This document shows positions 28,458-40,100 of a stretch of 64,000 nt of DNA, piece after piece. Each line of letters begins with the position of its first letter. Position 1 is the first letter of the stretch. The translations under genes and the position numbers were made by a program. Under the pieces are notes generated by a model, which saw nothing but the letters and a program-made list of their open reading frames with translations, made no database searches and was not told the DNA's origin. The stretch covers positions 1 to 64,000 of the forward strand of contig CP054675.1 of assembly GCA_013348845.1 (NCBI GenBank). Direction: 5' to 3'. Source of the stretch: Candidatus Tepidiaquacella proteinivora. Its GTDB lineage: Bacteria > Bacteroidota > Ignavibacteria > Tepidaquicellales > Tepidaquicellaceae.

Positions 28458-28970
28458 GCTTTTTATACTATTATAAGACTTCAAATAACATAAAAAATCG
28501 TCATAAGAAAAACACACAAACATTACAAATTTTGGAAGTTCATTTCCTTTTAAAAAATTACTTGTAGTCTCTAATGCAATTATTGATGCTTCTTTTATCG
28601 GATATCCATACGCTCCTGTGCTTATAGATGGGAAAGCTATTGTTTCAATATTATTATTCTTTGCAAGTTCAAGACTTTTTATGTAGCAACTTTCTAATAA
28701 TTTCGCTTCATTTTTTATTCCTCCCTGCCATATTGGTCCGACAGTATGAATGACAAATTTTGCAGGGAGATTATAGCCCTTTGTTATTTTCGCTTCACCA
28801 GTAGGACATCCGTTCAATGTAAGGCATTCTTCATATAATCCTTTACCCGCTGCTCTGTGTATTGCCCCATCTACTCCGCCACCTCCAAGTAATGTGGTAT
28901 TAGCAGCATTAACTATTGCATCAACCATTATTTTTGTAATATCACCTTGTAGTATAATAATGTTTCCCAT
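28446..28970 (-). CDS. Macrodomain protein, O-acetyl-ADP-ribose deacetylase type
   Basis: This 174-residue protein is a single macrodomain. It has [38 protein letters not shown], the ADP-ribose-binding core. It also has [27 protein letters not shown] and [13 protein letters not shown]. The NAAN and [14 protein letters not shown] patterns match the YmdB/MacroD class that hydrolyses O-acetyl-ADP-ribose and protein-linked ADP-ribose. It is a single gene, convergent with the membrane protein gene (12-base overlap). Confidence 0.94.
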   Translation of the reverse strand: MGNIIILQGDITKIMVDAIVNAANTTLLGGGGVDGAIHRAAGKGLYEECLTLNGCPTGEAKITKGYNLPAKFVIHTVGPIWQGGIKNEAKLLESCYIKSLELAKNNNIETIAFPSISTGAYGYPIKEASIIALETTSNFLKGNELPKFVMFVCFSYDDFLCYLKSYNSIKSSGI

Positions 28971-29059
28971 ATTAAATAATTATTATTAAATTTTTTAAGT
29001 AAAGATATAAATTTTTTTTATAATATTTTATTTATAAATATTTTTTCCTATATTAAAAA

Positions 29060-29075
29060 CACATTAATTAATGTG
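29060..29075. promoter_or_regulatory. Perfect 16-bp palindrome upstream of a lipoprotein gene
   Basis: CACATTAATTAATGTG is its own reverse complement and ends 11 bases before the ATG at 29087. It has the size and position of a dimeric repressor site. The AT-rich core lowers its significance. Confidence 0.35.
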
Positions 29076-29086
29076 AAGATAAATCT

Positions 29087-29485
29087 ATGAATTTTAGAAA
29101 AAGTTTTGCTTTCATAATTTTGTCTTTTGTAATTATATGTATTAATTCCTGCTCAAAGGAGAATTCTTTTAATCCTGAAAATCAAAGATGTGATGTTATC
29201 GCTGTAACTAATCTGCAACCTTATTTACCTTGTTCTGTAAAATATTATGCTAATGTATATGGTGGGATGAAAAATGTTTCACTTTCTTATTATATAGATT
29301 CCGGTAAAGTTATTAATGTTAATCCCTCATCTTTTCCTTTCGAAGAAAAAACATATTTAACTATTAGAGATACAGCGCGAATTACAGGCACAGGGATAAC
29401 AAATCAAAGCGGAAGCTTAATTGTTTCATTTTATGCGTGGAAAACCGGATTTGCTTCTTTTGGCAGTGATTCGTGCGTTAAATAA
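29087..29485 (+). CDS. Hypothetical lipoprotein
   Basis: This is a 132-residue predicted lipoprotein. The hydrophobic leader (FAFIILSFVIICIN) ends in the lipobox INSC with the cysteine near residue 22. The mature part looks like a short beta-sandwich (VSLSYYIDSGKVINVNPSSF, TYLTIRDTARITGTG). It has four cysteines including the lipid cysteine. No family is recognised. A perfect 16-bp palindrome lies just upstream of the gene, which is followed at nine bases by the DUF6544 gene. Confidence 0.7.
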   Translation: MNFRKSFAFIILSFVIICINSCSKENSFNPENQRCDVIAVTNLQPYLPCSVKYYANVYGGMKNVSLSYYIDSGKVINVNPSSFPFEEKTYLTIRDTARITGTGITNQSGSLIVSFYAWKTGFASFGSDSCVK

Positions 29486-29493
29486 TTTTTGAT

Positions 29494-30591
29494 ATGATTT
29501 TTAAAATTATTTTTTTGGCGGTCCTGATTATTCACGGGGGAATTCATTTATTGGGCTTCTTAAAGGCATTTGATTTATTGAAAACTGATGAGATAAAAAA
29601 ACTTATCAGTAAACCACTTGGGATTTTATGGTTATTTGTTACGGTTTTATTCTTTACAACCGCTATTTTGCTCATATTTAAAAATAATCTATGGTTAATT
29701 TCAGGATTTATATCAATTATATTTTCACAAATTTTAATTTTTTCTTTTGGAAGTGAAGCAAAATATGGTACCCTTGCTAACATAATAATTTTAATTGTTA
29801 TTGTATTGAGTTACGGGATATACAGATTTGAAAAAAATTATATAAATGATGTAAAAGGTTTGATTGAAAAAAATAAGATTGATAATTCCGATATTCTTAC
29901 AGTAAAAGACATTCAGCATATTCCTGTGATTGTGCAAAAGTATTTAAAATATTGTAATGTAATTGGCAAACCTAAAGTGAAAAATTTCCGGGTGGTTTTC
30001 AAAGGGCAGATGAGAAGCAGAGAAAGGGGATTTTTCGATTTTATATCTGAACAATATAATTTTATTGATGATCCTGCACGACTTTTTTTTATGAAAGGAG
30101 AGATGTATGGTTTTACAGTCCCGGGCTATCACAAATATATAAATGCAACTGCTTCTATGGATATCCGTTTATTTGGATTTTTCCCTCTTATTAAAATCGA
30201 AGGTGAGGTGATGGATAAAGCTGAAACTGTTACTTTGTTTAATGATATGTGTTTATTCGCTCCATCAACTCTAATTGATAATAGAATTCAATGGGAAGTT
30301 TTAAATGATACAACAGTTAATGCTAAATTTACTAATAAAGGAATTTCTATTTCTGCTGATTTATATTTCGATAAAAACGGGCGATTAACCAATTTCATTT
30401 CAAATGACAGAACTGATGTTTCTGATATGAAACAATATCCTTTTCTTACACCTATAAATGATTATGCAAATATTAATGATGTCAATGTGGTCTGTAATGG
30501 CTTTGCAATTTGGAGGTATCCTGATAGAGATTTTATTTATGGTAATTTTAATTTGAAGGAAATAAACTATAATTTAATTCATATTAAATAA
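29494..30591 (+). CDS. DUF6544-like membrane protein
   Basis: This 365-residue protein has about four N-terminal membrane segments (residues 1-112). A soluble C-terminal domain from about residue 140 matches the DUF6544 pattern: HIPVIVQKYLKYCNVIGKPKV, then FVFKGQ-type and Y-F-I-D-D-P-A-R-L-F strands. LFAPSTLIDNRIQWEVLNDT and ISADLYFDKNGRLTNF complete it. The function of the family is unknown. It is the first of a pair with the DUF6790-like gene 12 bases downstream. Confidence 0.8.
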   Translation: MIFKIIFLAVLIIHGGIHLLGFLKAFDLLKTDEIKKLISKPLGILWLFVTVLFFTTAILLIFKNNLWLISGFISIIFSQILIFSFGSEAKYGTLANIIILIVIVLSYGIYRFEKNYINDVKGLIEKNKIDNSDILTVKDIQHIPVIVQKYLKYCNVIGKPKVKNFRVVFKGQMRSRERGFFDFISEQYNFIDDPARLFFMKGEMYGFTVPGYHKYINATASMDIRLFGFFPLIKIEGEVMDKAETVTLFNDMCLFAPSTLIDNRIQWEVLNDTTVNAKFTNKGISISADLYFDKNGRLTNFISNDRTDVSDMKQYPFLTPINDYANINDVNVVCNGFAIWRYPDRDFIYGNFNLKEINYNLIHIK

Positions 30592-30603
30592 CATATATTT
30601 CGT

Positions 30604-31083
30604 ATGATTTATATTATTTTTTATTTAATTGCATGGATTCTGGGGTTAATTTTATTTTTTACCAATAAACCACGTTCTTTTTTACAAAATATGATAACAG
30701 CACATTTCCTTATTTCTGTTGGATTATTTGGGTTCTGGAATTTTATGGGTCATGTTTTTATGAGTGAAAGAGTTGCTCAATCTATCGGGTGGGTTTCTAA
30801 TGGTTTTCAGATAGAAATCGGTTTTGTTTCTCTTGGGATGGGAATTGCAGGTATTTTATGTTATTGGTTCAGAAATGGTTTCTGGTGGGCAACTTTAATT
30901 CCATATTCTACTTTCTTATTAGGAGCGGCTGGAAATCATATCAAAGAAATGATTGAAAAAGGGAACTTTAATCCGGGCAATTCAATTATTGTAATTCCGG
31001 ATATCCTGATGCCTTTAACGATTTTAGTTCTGATGATTATCAATTATATAAAAGAAAGAAAAGCGAAATCATTATCACAATAA
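30604..31083 (+). CDS. DUF6790-like integral membrane protein
   Basis: This 159-residue protein has five membrane helices. The conserved core is GLFGFWNFMGHVFMSERVAQ, then SIGWVSNGFQIEIGFVSLGMGI, then GAAGNHIKEMIEKGNFNPGN. These are the features of the DUF6790 family, whose function is unknown. It is cotranscribed with the DUF6544-like gene just upstream. Confidence 0.75.
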   Translation: MIYIIFYLIAWILGLILFFTNKPRSFLQNMITAHFLISVGLFGFWNFMGHVFMSERVAQSIGWVSNGFQIEIGFVSLGMGIAGILCYWFRNGFWWATLIPYSTFLLGAAGNHIKEMIEKGNFNPGNSIIVIPDILMPLTILVLMIINYIKERKAKSLSQ

Positions 31084-31138
31084 CGAACTCAAAATAAAAA
31101 TAATTATAAAATTCTCTCTATAAAACTTTTTAAATAGA

Positions 31139-31954
31139 ATGTTTTTATTCATTTTATTATATATACTCTCTTTTCCATATTCAGATGAAGTTAGTTCAAA
31201 TAATTTAAAAAATTCTGATTTTACTGATGATATTATAAACGATTGTGACATTATATATTGGGATTCAGTTATCCGTTATAATTTGGGAAATGATATTATT
31301 GAAATCAGGATTAACGGAAAATCATCAGATAAATATATACTGATTAATTTACACGAGAATGAAGTTACATCAATAAACGCTGCGAAAGAGATTATTGATA
31401 ATTTCGGTGGATACTTTATTTATATCAGTCAGAGCGGAGAAAGAAATATTAAATTTACTCTGGACTCTATTCCATATGCATTTGATCCTAACAGAATTTT
31501 CACAAGAGAAGGAATTAAAAAAACAATGCATAATTTAGGGAATTTTTCTTTAGAAGCTGAAAACGAAGTATTTAAGTTCGCTAATTATTTATTAGATTTT
31601 TTAACTAAAGACTCTGTTTGTATTATTGCAGTTCATAATAATTATGACGGCAATTATTCCGCTAAATCATATTATAGAAAGAATAAACAGGATGCAAAAA
31701 GGGTTTATATTAACCCATCTGAAGATGTAGATGATTTCTTTTTTGTGGTTCAGGAAAGAGATTTCGATTTTTTTAAGTCGCAGGGTTATAATGTTGTTTT
31801 GCAGGATAATGAAAATGTCAACGATGACGGTTCTCTGTCTGTATATTGCGGTAAAAACAATATTCGTTATATTAATGTAGAAGTTCAGGAAGGGAAATTG
31901 CAAACACAATATAAAATGATTTTATCAGCTATAAATTATCTATCTGAAAAATAA
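31139..31954 (+). CDS. Exported protein resembling zinc-dependent carboxypeptidase / N-formylglutamate-type hydrolases
   Basis: This 271-residue protein has a short hydrophobic leader (MFLFILLYILSFPYS). Three features suggest a metal-dependent hydrolase of the M14 / desuccinylase type: INLHENE near residues 70-75 (a H-x-x-E-like pair), IIAVHNNYDGNYS near 164-176 (a second histidine) and INVEVQEGK near 243-251 (a glutamate in the usual catalytic position). Overall similarity to a named family is weak, so the call is tentative. It is a single gene, possibly with its own promoter upstream, and no partner is evident. Confidence 0.5.
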   Translation: MFLFILLYILSFPYSDEVSSNNLKNSDFTDDIINDCDIIYWDSVIRYNLGNDIIEIRINGKSSDKYILINLHENEVTSINAAKEIIDNFGGYFIYISQSGERNIKFTLDSIPYAFDPNRIFTREGIKKTMHNLGNFSLEAENEVFKFANYLLDFLTKDSVCIIAVHNNYDGNYSAKSYYRKNKQDAKRVYINPSEDVDDFFFVVQERDFDFFKSQGYNVVLQDNENVNDDGSLSVYCGKNNIRYINVEVQEGKLQTQYKMILSAINYLSEK

Positions 31955-32047
31955 AGCTGAATTAAAGTATTGATTATCTTACTTTTCTTTGAATTAAAAG
32001 ATTTTCGTAGTAAATGGATAGATTGAAAATGTTAATTAAAAAATATC

Positions 32048-32076
32048 TTGAAAATTCAATAAAATCTTGATATATT
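32048..32076 (+). promoter_or_regulatory. Sigma-70-like promoter of the L21-L27 operon
   Basis: TTGAAA at 32048-32053, a 17-base spacer, and TATATT at 32071-32076. The predicted start is about 15-18 bases before the L21 ATG. The same TATATT -10 with 17-base spacing recurs at 36954 and 56958. Confidence 0.65.
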
Positions 32077-32099
32077 AAATGATTAATTAAATAAATTTT

Positions 32100-32408
32100 A
32101 TGATTGCTATTGTAGATATAAAAGGAAGTCAATACAAAGTTGAAGAAAAACAGAAAATTTTTGTCCCGAAACTGAAAGAAGAAAAGGGAAGTAAGGTTGA
32201 GTTTGATACGGTTCTTTTATTTTCTGAAGATGGTAAGTCATTTGAAATCGGTAAACCATATCTTGAAAGAAAAGTTACTGCCACTGTAATTGATCATATA
32301 AAAGATGATAAGGTTATTGTTTTTAAGAAGAAGAGAAGAAAAGGGTATAAAGTTAAAAGAGGACACAGACAACAATATACTCAAATTTCAATTGATAAAA
32401 TAATTTAA
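32100..32408 (+). CDS. rplU: 50S ribosomal protein L21
   Basis: This 102-residue L21 starts MIAIVDIKGSQYKVEEKQKI. It has the family features VEFDTVLLFSEDG, VTATVIDHIKDDKVIVFKKKRRKGYK and RGHRQQYTQISID. It binds 23S rRNA in the large subunit. The gene is followed after six bases by rpmA, the universal order for this pair, behind a good promoter at 32048-32076. Confidence 0.97.
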   Translation: MIAIVDIKGSQYKVEEKQKIFVPKLKEEKGSKVEFDTVLLFSEDGKSFEIGKPYLERKVTATVIDHIKDDKVIVFKKKRRKGYKVKRGHRQQYTQISIDKII

Positions 32409-32414
32409 TTAGTT

Positions 32415-32669
32415 ATGGCACATAAAAAAGGTTTAGGAAGTTCAAAAAACGGGAGAGATTCACAATCCAAACGATTAGGAGTAAAACGTTTTGGTGGTGA
32501 ATTTGTCAGAGCAGGAAATATAATATTAAGACAAAGGGGAACTAAATTTCTCCCCGGTATTAATGTAGGACTTGGCAGAGATTATACTATATTTTCTCTT
32601 ATTGATGGCAAAGTAAAATTTTCAACAAAAGCAGGTAGAAAAGTTGTTAATGTTTTACCTTTAAATTAA
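32415..32669 (+). CDS. rpmA: 50S ribosomal protein L27
   Basis: This 84-residue L27 starts [20 protein letters not shown]. It has [25 protein letters not shown] and the end [14 protein letters not shown]. Its N-terminus reaches the peptidyl transferase centre. No N-terminal cleavage extension of the Firmicutes type is present. It is the second gene of the rplU-rpmA operon, with a strong terminator 28 bases downstream. Confidence 0.97.
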   Translation: MAHKKGLGSSKNGRDSQSKRLGVKRFGGEFVRAGNIILRQRGTKFLPGINVGLGRDYTIFSLIDGKVKFSTKAGRKVVNVLPLN

Positions 32670-32696
32670 TTTGTTCTGTTACTCCTGAACGAGTCT

Positions 32697-32729
32697 TAAA
32701 AACCGTTATTTGTAAAAGTAACGGTTTTT

Positions 32730-32731
<2 letters not shown>
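32697..32731. terminator. Bidirectional terminator between rpmA and mdh
   Basis: The inverted repeat AAAAAACCGTTA (32697-32708) and TAACGGTTTTTT (32719-32730) has an A-run on the left and a T-run on the right. It can end rpmA on the plus strand and mdh, whose stop codon overlaps its edge, on the minus strand. Confidence 0.85.
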
Positions 32732-34072
<1,341 letters not shown>

Positions 34073-34082
34073 TTTATTAAGT

Positions 34083-35990
34083 TTATAATTTCCAGAAAAC
34101 TCTTATTATAAAATTATCTGATGTATTCTCATAGTTTCCGGTAGATTTAATAAAATCTTTACTGTATCTCAAATATACAAAAGTTCCTGTATTAAAATAA
34201 AGTATTAAATTTGAATATGGTCCGAAATTTTGTGTAAAGTATTTCGACTTCTTTTCGCCTTCATCGTATTCAAATTGATTAAGAATAAAAAACCTGAAAC
34301 CTGCTCCTATCGTTAAAAAATTATAATTATAATTGATATTAAATTCTATCCTTTTCTCTATAAAATAATCTGATGGCCTTATTGAGAAATTCTTTTCATT
34401 AAATTGTCCCTGTTCATAAATTTTCAACTCTCCGTTAATATTAGAAAAAATATTTTTTGTAATATCATATCTTGTTGAATCCCAGATTTGTAATTGCCTG
34501 AAAACATAACTTTGTACCTGAGAAAGTATATCTTCAAATCTATAAACTGTATAGTTTGCAAGAACCTGAAATGAGTTATTCGTTGTAAGATTTTTAATGG
34601 GTGAGTATGTGCTTTTAGAGTTTAACCTGAATATTTTATTTGTATAATTATTTGCGCTTCTCTCTTTATATATATAGCTCAGAGTTGTCATATTGAATTC
34701 GAATAGCGTTGTTAGCTTGAAATTATTTAGATTGTTATAGGTATGAGAAATTTGAGTATTTATATAAAGTTCATCTCTGTCATCTGCATTTTCCTTTGTA
34801 TCAGTATTATATCTAAGTAAATAATAAGATGAAGTTAAACTTATTAAATGCAGATTGCTTAAAGAATAATCTGTGTTAAATGCGGCTGAAGAAATTGAAG
34901 CTGAATTATTCTTATTTTTCTCTATTCTTTCAAGTTCGCGTATTACTGCCTGATTATACCCTTCAGTATTAATTAAATTATGAACTTCTGCCCGTTCGGA
35001 AAATAAAACTTTTAAACTCATTCTGAATTTTTCTAAAAAGAAATTCAACCTTGCAAATCCTTCAACTCTGTTCTCACTTACTTTTGTATCGTATATATTT
35101 TCAAAGATAGCGCCTGTACCCTGTGGTTTGTATTTATATTCATTTCTGTAATTCTTATACAGATATGCTCCGTTTATAGTAAGCCCAAAATTTTTTATAA
35201 ATCTGTAGTTCAGTTCATCCTGTAATAAAACATAGTTATCCATTCGTGATTGAGTATTCATATTTTCATTATACTGAGAAATAACACTTTGTGTTGCAGG
35301 AATGAAAAAATCATTTTTTGTATTATATGCTCTTATATTCAGATTATTTTCTGCGTTTATACTGAAAGATTTAAAAAGGTTTGTATTAATTTCAAGGAAG
35401 TGATTTTTCTTTTCTATCAGATTCTCATAAGAAATATTCAATTTTCCTCTTGATTCAATATCATAGATAAATAATCTATCTAACTCTGTTAATATAATTG
35501 TTCCAAACCCTGAAGTTGCTTTGCCGGTCTGCTCATCATTTTTTATCCCTATTTTTGCATTTATCTTTAAATTATTTAAGTTTGTATAATCGAAGTTGGC
35601 AAAATAGTACATACTTTTTGTTTTATTTACTTCTATGTTTTTTTCATCTGATAGCGATTTACTTTGAACGCCGAGACCGGCAGAGATTTTTTTTGTTAAT
35701 ATATAGTTAGAACCTAAAGAAATATTAATATTATCACGGGCAAAATTTTCACCAAGTTTTGTTATATCTGAATTATAATTCCCATCTATAAAAAAAACTA
35801 TTCTACCGGATTTTATTTTTTTATAAATTGACGATTTAAATATTGCTGAATTTAAATTATTCTCGAGATTTGTTGATAGTCCTTCCTGATTTGTTATTAT
35901 TGTATCTTGACTGTAATCAGTTATCTGAGAATATGAAACTGAAGTTAGAAAAAAAAATAAGAAAAAGATTCTAATTGTAAACTTTTTCAT
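34083..35990 (-). CDS. Outer-membrane beta-barrel-like hypothetical protein
   Basis: I choose the ATG at 35990 (MKKFTIRIFFLFFFLTSVSYSQ) over the TTG two codons upstream, because the signal peptide begins there. The 635-residue product is made of alternating amphipathic strands with frequent Y/F-N-x-N turns, such as YSLSNLHLISLTSSYYLLRYN and FLEKFRMSLKVLFSERAE. It ends in a hydrophobic strand (FIIRVFWKL). This is typical of large outer-membrane barrels. No sequence family is recognised. It overlaps the ABC ATPase gene by about 20 bases. Confidence 0.75.
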   Translation of the reverse strand: MKKFTIRIFFLFFFLTSVSYSQITDYSQDTIITNQEGLSTNLENNLNSAIFKSSIYKKIKSGRIVFFIDGNYNSDITKLGENFARDNINISLGSNYILTKKISAGLGVQSKSLSDEKNIEVNKTKSMYYFANFDYTNLNNLKINAKIGIKNDEQTGKATSGFGTIILTELDRLFIYDIESRGKLNISYENLIEKKNHFLEINTNLFKSFSINAENNLNIRAYNTKNDFFIPATQSVISQYNENMNTQSRMDNYVLLQDELNYRFIKNFGLTINGAYLYKNYRNEYKYKPQGTGAIFENIYDTKVSENRVEGFARLNFFLEKFRMSLKVLFSERAEVHNLINTEGYNQAVIRELERIEKNKNNSASISSAAFNTDYSLSNLHLISLTSSYYLLRYNTDTKENADDRDELYINTQISHTYNNLNNFKLTTLFEFNMTTLSYIYKERSANNYTNKIFRLNSKSTYSPIKNLTTNNSFQVLANYTVYRFEDILSQVQSYVFRQLQIWDSTRYDITKNIFSNINGELKIYEQGQFNEKNFSIRPSDYFIEKRIEFNINYNYNFLTIGAGFRFFILNQFEYDEGEKKSKYFTQNFGPYSNLILYFNTGTFVYLRYSKDFIKSTGNYENTSDNFIIRVFWKL

Positions 35991-36729
35991 AATCAAAAAT
36001 CTTGGTATCTAATTCATCCTTTAAACTTTTATATAAATTTTCCAAATCTGTATATCCTTTATCTTCCTTTAATTCTTCTGTCCTTTTATTTAATTGTATT
36101 TTACCTTTTTCCAGTATTATAATTCTTGTTGAAATTTTTTCTATCATATTTAAAAGATGCGAACAGTAAAATATAGTTTTCCCCTTATCTGCTAATTTGG
36201 TGAGCATATCCTGAAAAATAATTATGCTTGTTGCATCTAAACCGCTGAGTGGTTCATCTAATAATATAATTTCCGGATTATGAAGCAATGCTGCTGTTAT
36301 TAAAATCTTTTGCTTATTTCCTTTGGAAATTTTTCCGAATGATATTGATATGGAATCTTTGAAGTTGAATAATTCTGAAAAATATTCAACTCTCTTTTTC
36401 AATATAAAGGAATCTATATTCCTGACTTTTGCGATAAATTCAAAATATTCATTTGGCGTTATAGAATTAAATACATTTGGAGTCTCCGGTACATAACCAA
36501 CAATTTCTTTTATACTAACAAGATTTTCTGATATACTTTTACCTCCGATTATTATTTCTCCGGAAGTGAAGTTCAATATACCACATAAGATTTTTACAGT
36601 TGTTGATTTTCCAGCACCGTTTGAACCGATGTATCCGCAGATTTCTCCTTTATCAATTGTGAAGGATATATTATCAAGTGCTTTTGTATTATCCTGATAA
36701 ATTTTTGTTAAGTTTTTAACTGATATCAA
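35971..36729 (-). CDS. ABC transporter ATP-binding protein without adjacent permease
   Basis: This 252-residue ABC ATPase has Walker A YIGSNGAGKSTTVK near residue 35, a signature FGKISKGNKQKILIT in place of the usual LSGGQ, and Walker B IILLDEPLSGLD. The SKGN-type signature is typical of the CcmA/NatA-like exporters. A C-terminal tail of about 40 residues follows. No permease lies on either side, unless an unrecognised partner is elsewhere. It heads the minus-strand run through the outer-membrane-like protein to mdh. Confidence 0.88.
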   Translation of the reverse strand: MISVKNLTKIYQDNTKALDNISFTIDKGEICGYIGSNGAGKSTTVKILCGILNFTSGEIIIGGKSISENLVSIKEIVGYVPETPNVFNSITPNEYFEFIAKVRNIDSFILKKRVEYFSELFNFKDSISISFGKISKGNKQKILITAALLHNPEIILLDEPLSGLDATSIIIFQDMLTKLADKGKTIFYCSHLLNMIEKISTRIIILEKGKIQLNKRTEELKEDKGYTDLENLYKSLKDELDTKIFDYEKVYN

Positions 36730-37121
36730 TTTCTGAAAATTTTACTCAAAGTTATTAAAGTTTGAAATCAATTTAAATCCCATTCAAAAATTTATCTTTA
36801 AAATCCTTTTCGTTATTCATACTTTATAATTAGAATAAAATTAATTTTATGATTCGGTTAATCCATTAGGTAAATATATTTTTTCAGTTTTTGATAAGGG
36901 AATAATTCTAAATATTACCTCAAAATAAACTTGACTTTTTAAAATTTCACTTGTATATTGAAAATGTCAAATCAACATAATGCTAATATATACTGGAAAA
37001 AGGTTTCGTCTCTTTTTCTTATTAAGTGGTATGCAGTTATCTCAGGGGATATTTTATATCTCAAAAAGAAAATTCAAAGTAATTTTTATAAATTATTTTT
37101 TAACCTTAAATTAATAACATT
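36730..37121. other. Intergenic regulatory region upstream of the giant beta-helix gene
   Basis: This 392-base divergent region separates the ABC ATPase gene (minus) and the giant gene (plus). It holds a clear promoter at 36931-36959 and, after it, a 53-codon open frame that ends on the giant gene start (ATGA). The rest is A/T-rich with no further feature that I can support, although the minus-strand operon must also start here. Confidence 0.5.
36931..36959 (+). promoter_or_regulatory. Sigma-70-like promoter of the giant dockerin gene
   Basis: TTGACT at 36931-36936, exactly 17 bases, then TATATT at 36954-36959. Transcription would start near 36966, giving a leader of about 155 bases. Confidence 0.7.
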
Positions 37122-37125
37122 ATGA
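36964..37125 (+). CDS. Possible leader peptide upstream of the giant gene
   Basis: This is a 53-codon frame (starting MSNQHNANIYWKKVSSLF, ending NLKLITL). Its TGA stop overlaps the giant gene ATG as ATGA. It has a basic, hydrophobic make-up, and its start lies on the predicted transcription start. There is no ribosome binding site, so chance is the likelier explanation. Confidence 0.2.
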   Translation: MSNQHNANIYWKKVSSLFLIKWYAVISGDILYLKKKIQSNFYKLFFNLKLITL

Positions 37126-40100
37126 AAAAAATCTTCCCTTTACTCGTCAGTTTTATTCTATTACTGATTTTATCAGTAGGGTTTTCACCGGAGCCAGTCA
37201 CTTCCGGTGTCGATTTATCTTCCCAATATGTTATTGATAATCCGAGTGGTGATAAAATTTCAAGGTCGGGAGATTTCAGAGTGTATTATGTCCAGACTTC
37301 TTTTGAGGAAACTTCATTTCCACCCCCGGGATGGACTGATACTGCAATTAGCGGTTCTACTATCTGGGACAGGGTTACAGTAAGTTCTTATCCTTCAGGG
37401 GTCTATCCGAAGACGGGTACTTATATGGCAAGATATTATTGCTGGGGCTCTCCGTCAGGGTATATTGCAAATTTAATTACTCCTTCTTTTGATTTATCAA
37501 GTGCTGGTGGTAATGCTGTAGTTGATTTCTGGATGTACAGAGAAAATGGTTATGCAGGAACTTATTTTGATACTCTTGCAGTCTGGGTAAGTACAACTAA
37601 ATATACTCATACAGGCGCAACTTTACTTGCAAAGATTTCAAGAGTATATTCTCCTGCAGGTTGGTATAACTTTGTTTTACCAATTCCTTCAAGTTATAAC
37701 GGAACTGTTAATTATGTAATATTTCAGGCATTGAGTGGATACGGTTACGACCTGCATATTGATGATATCAGAATTGGAGTACCAGACCCGATGTCATTAA
37801 CTTCCTGTACCAATACTCAAATTACAGGAGGGGTATTAGTTAATTCAATTAATAATCCGATTCTCAGGATTAATGTTGCTGTTTCCGGTTCTTTAAATCC
37901 ATTTAATATATCTTCTTTTAAGTTTACAACAACCGGAACAACCAATCCGGCAACAGATATCAGGAATGCGAAAGTGTTTTTCACCGGAAACAATCCTGTA
38001 TTTTCAGCTTCTTCTCAGTTTGGAACACCTGTGCAATTCCCAAATGGTGTATTTTATATAACTGGTTCTCAGACTTTAGCTGAGGGAAATAACTACTTTT
38101 GGTTAACTTATGATATCCCATCTGGCGCTACAAATGGAAATTATGTCGATGCTACCTGCGATTCTGTTACAGGCAGTGGCGCAATGGGTACTGTACAACC
38201 TGTACCGCCAAATCCGGCAGGGAATAGGCAAATTGTTGGTCCTTTGATTGGTGATTATGTGATAGGTCCTTCAACCAATGATAATCCTGACAGCGATTAT
38301 CCAAACTTTACTTCCGCAATTCAGGATCTTATCAGCAGAGGTGTTAGTGGTGCTGTAACCTTCCATGTTAAACCTGCTGTGTATGGTACTACTACAGGAA
38401 CAGAAGTCGATAGTATGCTCACATTTACACCGGTAAATGGAGCAAGTACAACCAATACAATTACATTTAAAAAGAAATCAGATTTATCAGGTGAAGTTTG
38501 GGTTGAAAGATATGGTACAACCGGTACTACAGATTATATAATACAATTAGCTGGTACTAAATATTTTACATTTGATTCTATCAATGTAAGACAAAAAGAT
38601 ACAGCGGTTTACAATATGGTTGAAAGGGGATATGAGGTTACTAACCCGGTTGTGAATGTTGGAGCCCAATATAATACGATTCGAAATTGTAAAATCTATT
38701 TGAAAGGTACTAACACTAACACAAGAGGTATAAACCATTATAATTCAACTACTCCTACATTAATTGCAGGAACTAACTCGGATAATACTTATGCTAATAA
38801 CCAAATTTTAAACGCAAGAACAGGTATATATGTTTATGGTTATGCAGCACCATCTCCATACTCATTATATGATAAGAATAATGTTATTATGGGTAATACC
38901 ATTACAGGTGTTGGCACCGGTGGTGGTACTGTGTCTGCTTATGGTATATATAGTTATTATCAGGGTTCAACTTTTAGAATTTTAAATAATACAATTACTG
39001 GTGCTCCTGATAATGCATATACTTTTTATGGTATTTTAAACTCTTATGGCTATGACCAGAATATTGATATTGTAGGTAATACAATTAATGCTGGTTATAA
39101 TGCAAATTTTATTTTCTATGGTATATATGCATACTATACAGGTGCATTATCCAGTCCTACAGTAAGTAATACAGTAAATATCAATAATAATAATATAACA
39201 GCAAATTTAGGTACTTCATTTTCAACATCTTTTTACGGTCTGTATGTCTATTATTGCCATGCAGATACATTAAACATAATAGGTAATTCAATACTAAATA
39301 CAAATATCCCCGGAACAGGAACAGCATATCTAAATTATATCTATTACTGGGGTAATAACCTTAACTTTGGTAATAATAACTATAATAATATTTACAGAGC
39401 AAGTTCTGGGGCTACATATCCCGCATATATTTATTATTCAAACTGGGAATATCCGAAATCTAAGATTTATGGCAATAATTTCAATAATATTCGTTCCGCA
39501 GGTGGTGTAATATATGGCTTGTATCATTATGGAAGGCCAAGTGAAACATCTTATATTTATGATAACAACCTTACAAATTGGGTTACCGGAACCGGTTCCT
39601 TTATTTATGGATTATATAATGCTAATTCGTTTAATACTTATATATACAATAACCTGATTAATAATCTAAGAGATAGCGCAGCTACGAGTGGATATATTTA
39701 TAACATTTATCAGGTAAGTGGTACGAATAGCTATTATTATAATAACTTTATTGCAAATTCCCGTGCAAATTCTTCATCAAGCAATCTTGCGAATATAGGC
39801 TTTTATATCGGAGGCGGAACATTTAGTGGTATTTATTACAATAGTATATATTTAGCAGATACAAGTACAAGTACTTCGTATGGAAGTGCAGGCTTATATC
39901 TTGGAGGCAGTTATTATACGGAATTAAGAAATAATAATATTGTTAATATTTCTAAACCAGGAAATGGTGTTTATGCTGCGAAAACCTGTGGTATTAGATT
40001 CGGAGCGACAACATATCTACCATATTATACTTTATATTCCGGTAATAATAACATTTATTGTGGTCCGACTTCAGATACGGGCCGTGTCATTTATTATGAT

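Noticed and set aside
31139-31954. Confident assignment as succinylglutamate desuccinylase
   Set aside because: Only scattered motif-like residues match and the length and N-terminal leader differ, so it is kept as tentative.
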